NCBI GenBank assembly: GCA_002495645.1 | Contig: DAGF01000097.1 | Coordinates: forward strand, 1 to 22,361 | Length of the DNA stretch: 22,361 bases | Direction of reading: 5' to 3' | Origin: Euryarchaeota archaeon UBA549 | GTDB taxonomy: Archaea; Thermoplasmatota; Poseidoniia; Poseidoniales; Poseidoniaceae | Shown here: one piece after another, positions 16,665 through 22,361 of the stretch | Position numbering within the stretch: position 1 is the first letter of the stretch | Layout: each line of letters begins with the position of its first letter | Translations under genes and position numbers: made by a program | Notes under the pieces: generated by a model | The model's database searches: none | What the model saw: the letters and a program-made list of their open reading frames with translations, nothing else | What the model was told of the DNA's origin: nothing

Positions 16665-17324
16665 ATGTTCCAAGCCCTCGGGGCCCACGGCCCGGTGCTG
16701 ACGCCTCTCGCAAGTGCGTTGTTGGACATCACGCTGGTGAGCGTTGCGTTTGCCTTCTTTGTCGGTGGTTCACGGACCAATCGCATGACCATGGGCATGT
16801 TGGCCACCATGGTCGTCGCCATGGCAGCGTTGCGGGTGTTGATGCAACCGCTTCCAAACGTGCAACCGGTTACGGTGGCGGCTCTTTTGGTCGGCGCTCA
16901 TCTTGGCGCTCGACGAGGTGTGGCCTTTGCCATCCTTGCAACGCTTCTTTCCAACCTGCTCATCAGCCATGGCTGGTGGACCCTCTTCCAAGCCGCAGGA
17001 TGGGGCATCGTGGCCGTGATTGGGGCCCGAGCGAACCTCGTTCAGAACGGACAACTCCAACTTCAGCGCCTCGCCCTGGTTTCCGTTGTATCGGCCATGG
17101 TGTTCGGCTTTGTTTCCACGCTCTCGCTCGTGACCTCCGCCATGACACCATCGGCGTTCATCGTCTTGCTGGGCCAAGGGTTGCCGTTTGATGTTGTCCA
17201 CGCTCTTGGTAATCTTGTCTTCGTGGTTTGGATGGCGCCTTCACTTCACCATTTCCTCAGCGGATTAGCGGCATCGGAGAATGAATCGCTTGCGGTGGGT
17301 GAGGTGCATGGCCTCGATGCATGA
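16665..17324 (+). CDS. ECF-type transporter S component (substrate-binding membrane subunit)
   Basis: The 219-residue protein has six hydrophobic segments (about 14-35, 42-60, 67-92, 95-120, 137-158 and 165-190). Its pattern matches ECF S components: NVQPVTVAALLVGAHLGARRGVAFAI (65-90) in helix 3, SHGWWTLFQAAGWGIVAVIG (101-120), and the typical LPFDVVHALGNLVFVVWMAP (173-192). S components bind a vitamin or cofactor precursor and work with an EcfT subunit and two ATPases, none of which is in the window. They may be encoded elsewhere as a shared module. The substrate cannot be read from the sequence. The neighbouring upstream DUF4430-like protein makes a corrinoid or similar large cofactor worth testing. 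The start is ATG 16665; an in-frame ATG at 16623 is closed by a stop at 16659-16661. Confidence 0.8.
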   Translation: MFQALGAHGPVLTPLASALLDITLVSVAFAFFVGGSRTNRMTMGMLATMVVAMAALRVLMQPLPNVQPVTVAALLVGAHLGARRGVAFAILATLLSNLLISHGWWTLFQAAGWGIVAVIGARANLVQNGQLQLQRLALVSVVSAMVFGFVSTLSLVTSAMTPSAFIVLLGQGLPFDVVHALGNLVFVVWMAPSLHHFLSGLAASENESLAVGEVHGLDA

Positions 17325-17664
17325 TGCGCCAACCATGGCCCTCGTCGTTCGACAAGACTTGGCGTTGAGCACGGGAAAAATCGCCGCTCAATGCGCGCAC
17401 GCCGCTGTTGAGGTTGTTCGAGCTGCGCGCCGAACCCGACTTTTGGAGCGATGGCGAGCCGGTGGTTCGCGAAAGATTGTGCTCGCCGCCGAGGACCTCG
17501 ATGCACTGCGCGAACTTCATGCATCGATTCCTTCCGCCTGCCACGCTCATCTCGTCACCGATGCAGGGCGTACCGAAATCCCAGCGGGAACGGTGACCGT
17601 CCTCGGACTTCTGGGCCCCCGTCGCACCATGGACACCTTGGTTCGGCATTTGAACACGCTTTGA
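17308..17664 (+). CDS. pth2: Peptidyl-tRNA hydrolase, Pth2 type, copy 1
   Basis: Pth2 cleaves peptidyl-tRNA released from stalled ribosomes. This 118-residue copy shows the full family core: ALVVRQDLALSTGKIAAQCA, then HAAV, and DAGRTEIPAGTVTVLGLLGP. Lys24, His31, Asp85 and Thr89 are all present. It has DL after VVRQ, as in the classical family. The usual DAGRTQIAPG reads DAGRTEIPAG. I chose the ATG at 17308 because GGGTGAGG at 17297-17304 makes a good ribosome-binding site; this overlaps the upstream gene by 17 bases. ATG at 17335 (MALVVRQDL) is also possible. It is followed 12 bases later by a second Pth2. Confidence 0.9.
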   Translation: MASMHDAPTMALVVRQDLALSTGKIAAQCAHAAVEVVRAARRTRLLERWRAGGSRKIVLAAEDLDALRELHASIPSACHAHLVTDAGRTEIPAGTVTVLGLLGPRRTMDTLVRHLNTL

Positions 17665-17670
17665 GGAGAT
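17663..17670 (+). promoter_or_regulatory. Ribosome-binding site for pth2 copy 2
   Basis: The sequence TGAGGAGAT at the end of copy 1 contains the stop codon and a strong GAGGAG. It lies 6-7 bases before the GTG at 17677. This supports GTG as the real start and translational coupling of the two copies. Confidence 0.55.
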
Positions 17671-17676
17671 GGTACC

Positions 17677-18093
17677 GTGGGTTTGCGTTCTTTTCTTCAC
17701 CGGCTAACCGCACCCAAACCCTCTCATCGTTCCGTTGATGCGCCCGTAAAACTCGTGTGTGTCGTCAACCAATCGCTGAAGATGGGCAAGGGAAAAATAG
17801 CGGCCCAGGTCGGCCACGCATCGGTTCAAGCCTTTCTCAACGCCGGTGTTACTCATCCGTCCGAAGTTGAGGTCTGGTTGGCATCTGGACAGAAGAAAAT
17901 ATGCCTCAAAACACCTGAAGCAAAGGACTTCGATGCGCTGCAAAAGGAAGCCCGCCGCCTTGACGTCCCCACACACCTTGTCCACGATGCCGGCCACACC
18001 CAGATTCCGGCGGGCTCTCAAACGGTACTGGCCCTCGGCCCGTTTGATGAAACGGTGCTCGACGAGTTGACCGGTCATCTCAAGTTGTTGTAA
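17677..18093 (+). CDS. pth2: Peptidyl-tRNA hydrolase, Pth2 type, copy 2
   Basis: The 138-residue second copy keeps the fold and active-site positions: VCVVNQSLKMGKGKIAAQVG with Lys40, His47 in GHASV, and DAGHTQIPAGSQTVLALGP with Asp104 and Thr108. It differs from copy 1 in a 24-residue basic N-terminal extension (MGLRSFLHRLTAPKP...), in VNQS in place of VRQD in strand 1, and in the EVEVWLASGQKKICLK region, which is closer to canonical Pth2. The start is GTG with a strong GAGGAG site, and the gene starts 12 bases after copy 1. Most archaea need only one Pth2, so this is a diverged tandem pair. Both look catalytically intact. A different role, such as release from a specific tRNA, is possible but not shown. 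Confidence 0.9.
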   Translation: MGLRSFLHRLTAPKPSHRSVDAPVKLVCVVNQSLKMGKGKIAAQVGHASVQAFLNAGVTHPSEVEVWLASGQKKICLKTPEAKDFDALQKEARRLDVPTHLVHDAGHTQIPAGSQTVLALGPFDETVLDELTGHLKLL

Positions 18094-18130
18094 TCACCGC
18101 ATTCATGAAGGAGAGCGTTGAGGCGTTTTC

Positions 18131-19177
18131 ATGCGCGAACATCCCTCATCGAGAATCGATTTCCGCTCCGATACGGTCACCCAACCAACCAAGGCCATGC
18201 GGGAAGCGATGCTGGGGGCTTCGGTGGGCGACGATGTGTTGGGTGACGACCCAACCGTCATTGAACTTCAAAATCGCGTGGCCGAGATGTTCGGCAAAGA
18301 AGCCGGCCTCTTCGTCGCTTCCGGGACCATGTCCAACGCCATCGCCTTGCGGACCCACACCGTTCCGGGGGATGAAATCGTGTGCGACAAAACGGCGCAC
18401 ATCTATCGCTACGAAGGTGGCGGATATGCGGCCCTTTGCGGCGCTTCCATCGCCTTGGTCGACGGTGTGGGTGGCCTCATGTCACCCGAACAGGTGCGCC
18501 GGGCCGTTCGAAAAGCGGAAGGTTCGGGCAGCCACTATCCGAACGGGTCGCTTGTTTGCGTGGAAAACACCTCTAACCTTGGAGGTGGAGCATGCTACGA
18601 TCAAGCCACCCTCGATGAAATCGCCAAGGTTGCCAAGGCACTAGACTGCAAAACGCACATCGACGGCGCCCGTATTTTCAACGCCTCGCTGGCCACCGGC
18701 GTGGACGTCGCTCGCATGTGTGAGCATTATGATTCGGTCTCGATTTGCTTCTCCAAAGGGCTCGGCGCACCCGTGGGCTCGGTTCTGGTTGGCTCAGCGG
18801 AGTTCATCGCTCGCGCCCATCGCTGGCGGAAGATGTTCGGGGGAGGGTGGCGGCAAGCGGGCTTGCTCGCCGCTGGCTGCCTCCACGCCCTTGACCACCA
18901 CGTGGATCGTTTGGAAGAAGACCACAGCCGGGCGCTTGTCGTCGCCAAGATGCTGAATGCACTCCCGATGTTCTCGGTTGACCTTGCCAGTGTTCAGAGC
19001 AACATGGTCTATGCAGAAACCACCGAATCTGCAGCGGACGTTGTCGCTAAATTTGCCGAACACGGCATTGACATGTTCGACCTCGCTGACAACCGAATTC
19101 GAATCGTGATTCATCTCCACATCACCGACGAAGACATCGAACAATTCAGGGCTGTTTTGGACCGCTATTGGGCTTGA
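18131..19177 (+). CDS. ltaE: Low-specificity L-threonine aldolase (PLP enzyme)
   Basis: The 348-residue enzyme splits L-threonine or allo-threonine to glycine and acetaldehyde. It shows the fold-type I PLP pattern of threonine aldolases: IDFRSDTVTQPT (9-20), VGDDVLGDDPTV, GLFVASGTMSNAIAL, CVENTSNLGGG, HIDGARIFNAS, and FSKGLGAPVGSVL with the PLP lysine Lys209. SDT, HIDGAR and the SKGLGAP block are intact and the length is normal for the family. Related beta-eliminating lyases are possible, but the match is best to threonine aldolase. The ATG at 18131 has TGAGG 7 bases upstream. It is the last gene of the + strand run, 37 bases after pth2 copy 2. Confidence 0.93.
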   Translation: MREHPSSRIDFRSDTVTQPTKAMREAMLGASVGDDVLGDDPTVIELQNRVAEMFGKEAGLFVASGTMSNAIALRTHTVPGDEIVCDKTAHIYRYEGGGYAALCGASIALVDGVGGLMSPEQVRRAVRKAEGSGSHYPNGSLVCVENTSNLGGGACYDQATLDEIAKVAKALDCKTHIDGARIFNASLATGVDVARMCEHYDSVSICFSKGLGAPVGSVLVGSAEFIARAHRWRKMFGGGWRQAGLLAAGCLHALDHHVDRLEEDHSRALVVAKMLNALPMFSVDLASVQSNMVYAETTESAADVVAKFAEHGIDMFDLADNRIRIVIHLHITDEDIEQFRAVLDRYWA

Positions 19178-19182
19178 ATTGT

Positions 19183-19191
19183 TGATATATG
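19183..19191 (+). promoter_or_regulatory. TATA box of the 785-residue orphan gene
   Basis: TGATATATG is centred 24 bases before the ATG at 19211. Transcription would thus begin at or next to that ATG, a leaderless arrangement common in archaea. This decides the start against the TTG at 19202 and gives the gene its own promoter, apart from the aldolase operon. Confidence 0.6.
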
Positions 19192-19210
19192 CTCGGCGAA
19201 TTTGTTTGCT

Positions 19211-21568
19211 ATGAAGAGCGTACGCGAGGTTGACTGCAAGCACAATCCCGAATCCCCAGACACAGAGACTGTTTGTTCGCTTTGTCAATCGATCATTGAT
19301 TATCAGCCTCGGAGCGGGTTCCAGCCCTACCTTCGGATTGAAGAGCACGAACGAGCCATGGCCTTGTTTGGGGGGCCAGGAGGAGCCTCAAGGCGCCGTT
19401 GGGCCACGCTTTCTGCGAATGTGGAGCACATGGAACATGTACAGTGGGCGCGTCTTGAGGGGGAGTTCGACCCCATCATCGGGTTCCCATCATCTCCTCG
19501 TGAGTTTGAAGCGTTGGCCGAAGCCGTTGAGCGGGGGGACAACCTTTCACTTGATCAAGAAAGCATGTTGCGGGAAGGCATTGAGTTCGTTGATGGGTCC
19601 ATGCTTCGCTACATGGATTCGACATGGAATTTGAACGGTGTTCCACTCCACGGCCTCAGCCTCGCCATCGTCTTTTCATTGATGGGACGTCGTGAAGCAC
19701 GCAAAGGATGGAACATCCCTGCACTTCTGCTCGGCATCGCCTCGGTCAACCCAAACTTGGGCGGGCAACATCCGTTGATGCAGCGCCACCACTTTGGTCG
19801 CCGAGAACTCCGCTCCCATTACCGGCCGCTGGCCAGCATGCTGGCGTGGCTTTCCAATCGGTTGAGGGTGGACCGGACCCTCTCGATGGACTCCGCTGAA
19901 TGCGTACCCATGATGGCGTGGTCGCACGACATTCAAACTCGCATGTTTGACCAACAGCCAGCGAACCTTGAGGGCATGTTTCAAAATGCGCTCTCAAACC
20001 ACCCTCCCGGATTGTTTCAAGCGTACAACACCCCGTGGATGCGAGCATGGGAGGCGCTTGAGGGGGGGATGCAACGAGCTGATACGCAAAAATGGGCCAT
20101 GGATATCAATCGAAAGAACGTCCGTCTCCGCGTCCGGACAGCATCGGGCAAACTTCGGTTGATTCAGGTGCCGACCGACCCCGTCCTTTGGGCCTTTTTG
20201 ACTTCCATCACCTTGTCACCTCTCAACAGCGAAGCGGGGCGTCTACTGCTCGGCTTGCAACACAACTGGTCGGTTCCGTATGCTGAACCCAACCAGCCGA
20301 CAGCGCCGCTGATCAAGTCGCTGGAATTTTACCACCAAATCATGAACGGCCTTGACACCAAAATCTTCGTTCAACACGCCAGGGCCTTGGTGGTCGGCCG
20401 TCTTGGCCATCTGTATGAAATCGCTGTAGAACCCGGCCAACACGGTGCCCCGTACACCATTCAACACCTCGTTGATGTTGAACCAAACGTCAAGTTTCCA
20501 ATTTGCATTCACAGCGGACGTATCGGCGATGCTGTTCCGCTGGGCGACACCATCGGCGGGGTCCTCCTCTCCATGGTGAACGATATCGAGGCCTGTCAGG
20601 ACATCGGGAGTCTGCATGAACTCCTTGACAACGACGCGCCCTTTGGTTTCTCAAGGCGAAACATACCTGTTGACTGGTTGGATGCATTGGGTGTCGAAGA
20701 CATGGCGCCTCAACACCGTGACATCGTTCGAAACCTCCGGTGGTACAGGGAGCGACGAGATGCCGAACACGAACGGCGACCCGGGCGTGGGTTGCATGAA
20801 TTGCTCATACGAAATCGCCACAACCGCCGTCGTTCAGGACACTCTGAACGGTGGAACTCGCGCTATCACGCAAGGTTTGACCGAGATGGGACCTTCCCCA
20901 TTGACGACGTGGTTTCAGCTTGGCGAACAACGGTCCCCCACTACGTGCCCGGCATTTCCGGGGCTTCCCAGCACGGGGAATTCTTCGGTGGTTTTCACGA
21001 GGGGTATTTCCGCCGTCGATACCATCACCTGATGCCCCATCGACGGTTTGACGACGTTCACGACGAAGGTGATGTTCGAGACGGTGAACGTCGTTGGTGC
21101 GAGGTGTTTGCCAGAGCATGGGAGGTGCTTGTTCACCAACCTTTGGGATCCTTCGTCCGCATTCCCAATGACGACGGGTTGCCGCTGAGTTTTGAACACG
21201 CTGCGCTCCAGGTTACGGTACGCTCACCACTCGAACGCAACTTCCTCAGCAGAATCGCACGAACCCTTGGCTACGTCAAGGATGATGAACAGGGCAATGA
21301 CAGCATCTTCATTCGCAGGGACCATCCACGGCCAAACGCTCGTCTTCAACTGACCGACCTCCTACGAGATACTCAGGAACGACAGCGGGTTCGCGGCGCA
21401 CCACCTCGATGGTGGAATTACGTGGACGTGGTCGCTCCACCTGCAGAGGTTCCTCACTTCCGTTGGCAACTTCAAATTGACCACACCGACGACCGGCGGC
21501 CAAACAGGGAAAATTTTCACAATTGGCTCAATCGCGGAGAGGACGGTCTTGGCGACCTCTTCGGCTGA
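19211..21568 (+). CDS. Large soluble protein of unknown function with N-terminal Cys/His cluster
   Basis: I do not recognise this 785-residue protein. There is no signal peptide and no transmembrane helix, so it is probably cytoplasmic. Residues 9-25 contain C9, H11, C22 and C25 (CKH...CSLC), spaced like a small zinc-binding knuckle. The middle holds a region from about 150 to 350 that could be helical (LHGLSLAIVFSLMG, LASMLAWLSNRLRVDRT, then beta-like VRLRVRTASGKLRLIQV). A strongly basic Arg/His-rich stretch lies at about 512-560 (RNRHNRRRSGHSERW). A second Arg/His/Asp block follows near 600-630, and the end is acidic. Trp and His are unusually frequent. The chemistry suggests nucleic-acid or protein binding, but no known family fits. 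It is probably leaderless, and its last 41 bases overlap the convergent thioredoxin-like gene. Confidence 0.78.
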   Translation: MKSVREVDCKHNPESPDTETVCSLCQSIIDYQPRSGFQPYLRIEEHERAMALFGGPGGASRRRWATLSANVEHMEHVQWARLEGEFDPIIGFPSSPREFEALAEAVERGDNLSLDQESMLREGIEFVDGSMLRYMDSTWNLNGVPLHGLSLAIVFSLMGRREARKGWNIPALLLGIASVNPNLGGQHPLMQRHHFGRRELRSHYRPLASMLAWLSNRLRVDRTLSMDSAECVPMMAWSHDIQTRMFDQQPANLEGMFQNALSNHPPGLFQAYNTPWMRAWEALEGGMQRADTQKWAMDINRKNVRLRVRTASGKLRLIQVPTDPVLWAFLTSITLSPLNSEAGRLLLGLQHNWSVPYAEPNQPTAPLIKSLEFYHQIMNGLDTKIFVQHARALVVGRLGHLYEIAVEPGQHGAPYTIQHLVDVEPNVKFPICIHSGRIGDAVPLGDTIGGVLLSMVNDIEACQDIGSLHELLDNDAPFGFSRRNIPVDWLDALGVEDMAPQHRDIVRNLRWYRERRDAEHERRPGRGLHELLIRNRHNRRRSGHSERWNSRYHARFDRDGTFPIDDVVSAWRTTVPHYVPGISGASQHGEFFGGFHEGYFRRRYHHLMPHRRFDDVHDEGDVRDGERRWCEVFARAWEVLVHQPLGSFVRIPNDDGLPLSFEHAALQVTVRSPLERNFLSRIARTLGYVKDDEQGNDSIFIRRDHPRPNARLQLTDLLRDTQERQRVRGAPPRWWNYVDVVAPPAEVPHFRWQLQIDHTDDRRPNRENFHNWLNRGEDGLGDLFG

Positions 21569-22361
21569 ACGCCACCGCCAAACAAACCACGAGGATGGTT
21601 GAGAACATGGAAAGGGCCGGTGTGTCCTCGGTTTCATCACCCGTGTCGGCTGGTTGAACGGGGTCTTCGACCACAACGGGTGTGATTTCGTAAACGAGGT
21701 GGATTTCCAGGTCGTCTCCGTCATGTGGGGTGGGAAGGTTGAGCGTTGCCGTTCCGTTGGTTTGGTTACCGAGACTGACCATGCTCCTCACGATGTGCGG
21801 GTAGGTGCCCTGGCCGTTGGACCCTTCTTCGTAATCGGCAGCCGATTCCACAACCCATGCGGCGACGTTGAGGGTCATGTTTTCCAAGTGGCGCTCGTCA
21901 ATATCCAGCGTCCAAGCAATCGTTCCAGAGGTGTTGGTGATCGGCGCCCATGAGAACATCGTGGTTCCATCACCCAAGGCGAGGTCACGCTGAGCAAGTC
22001 CGGTGAATTCTTCCACACGGTTGTCGTGTTTATTGTCGTGGACATCCGAATCTGGAACGCTGCCTGCCTTTTTCATCGTGCCGTTGAACACAGCGCCGGG
22101 TGGAGAATGGGAGTAGTCGGTCAAATGCACGTAGCGGTCTCTGAATCGTTGTTCCAACCCTTCATCACCGAAGGGGTCGCTAAGGGTGGAGTGAATGTGA
22201 TAGGGCGTGAGCAAACCGTCCTGGTACAACTCTTCGAGGGCGTGCTCGATGTAGACGCAATTATCGCACCAGGTTGCGGTGTAGACTTCAACCACAGCAC
22301 CCAAATCGGCGAGGTTATGGGTTGACACGCTTGCATTGGTCGCCTTTGTTGATTGACCACC
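21528..22361 (-). CDS. Extracytoplasmic, membrane-anchored thioredoxin-like protein (partial, 5' end outside window)
   Basis: The protein has a thioredoxin-type redox site (VEVYTATWCDNCVYIEHAL) with CxxC as WCDNC, the active motif of thiol-disulfide oxidoreductases. A hydrophilic 150-residue domain with several N-X-S/T sites follows, then an acidic Pro/Thr linker and a short hydrophobic helix (SMFSTILVVCLAVAF) ending in SRRGRQ. This layout suggests a secreted redox domain anchored at the C terminus. The nearest start candidate is GTG at 22328, but it leaves no signal peptide, and the frame remains open through all 33 bases to the window edge. The true start is therefore probably beyond 22361, and I report the CDS as 5'-truncated. 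The possible role is disulfide formation, isomerisation or reduction in surface proteins. Confidence 0.75.
   Translation of the reverse strand, partial: GGQSTKATNASVSTHNLADLGAVVEVYTATWCDNCVYIEHALEELYQDGLLTPYHIHSTLSDPFGDEGLEQRFRDRYVHLTDYSHSPPGAVFNGTMKKAGSVPDSDVHDNKHDNRVEEFTGLAQRDLALGDGTTMFSWAPITNTSGTIAWTLDIDERHLENMTLNVAAWVVESAADYEEGSNGQGTYPHIVRSMVSLGNQTNGTATLNLPTPHDGDDLEIHLVYEITPVVVEDPVQPADTGDETEDTPALSMFSTILVVCLAVAFSRRGRQDRPLRD

Noticed and set aside
22251..22361. GTG 22328 as the real start of the thioredoxin-like gene
   Set aside because: The product would lack a signal peptide despite an extracellular layout, and the frame is open to the window edge; the gene is better treated as 5'-truncated.
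1..22361. CRISPR array, insertion sequence, rRNA or large direct repeat
   Set aside because: No regularly spaced repeats, transposase, terminal inverted repeats or rRNA sequence were visible; short C/D-box RNAs could not be excluded by eye.

Overview
The window looks like a chromosomal fragment of a marine planktonic euryarchaeon, most likely Marine Group II (Candidatus Poseidoniales). The domain assignment is firm: it carries an archaeal MCM helicase, GatE, Pth2-type peptidyl-tRNA hydrolases, Trm1, a PAC2-family protein, a tRNA gene without an encoded CCA, and TATA boxes at about the right distance from several starts. The group-level assignment is inference. It rests on moderate GC, tight gene packing, and a very large FG-GAP surface protein ending in an acidic tryptophan-rich cytoplasmic tail.

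Layout. At 14-87 (-) lies tRNA-Arg(GCG) with its own TATA box. Next on the + strand are a hotdog-fold thioesterase (181-594) and a four-helix membrane protein (597-1175). These converge exactly on a minus-strand pair: a putative winged-helix protein (2135-1632) and a pentapeptide-repeat protein (1622-1176). A 129-bp divergent promoter region separates that pair from the 1441-residue surface protein (2265-6590), which is followed by a PAC2 protein (6645-7403). Converging on PAC2 is a minus-strand cluster reading alpha/beta hydrolase, then purM, then trm1 (10575 down to 7405). From a TATA box near 10720 a long + strand run begins: mcm, gatE, a secreted PQQ-type propeller protein with a C-terminal DUF4430-like domain, an ECF-type S component, two tandem pth2 genes and a threonine aldolase (10765-19177). 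A separate, probably leaderless gene (19211-21568) encodes a 785-residue protein I do not recognise. Its 3' end overlaps by 41 bp a minus-strand, membrane-anchored extracytoplasmic thioredoxin-like gene that runs off the right edge of the window.

How the genes work together. Much of the + strand run is information processing: replication (MCM), Gln-tRNA(Gln) formation by transamidation (GatE), and rescue of peptidyl-tRNA (two Pth2 copies). Trm1 and tRNA-Arg add to the tRNA theme on the minus strand. Embedded in the run is a possible nutrient-uptake pair: a surface protein with a DUF4430-like domain (the fold at the C terminus of animal intrinsic factor and transcobalamin) immediately before an S component. 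This is the best candidate for an undescribed function, possibly corrinoid or other vitamin capture. The second candidate is the orphan 785-residue protein. Every gene-free gap is under 200 bp; I saw no CRISPR array, insertion sequence, integrase or intein.
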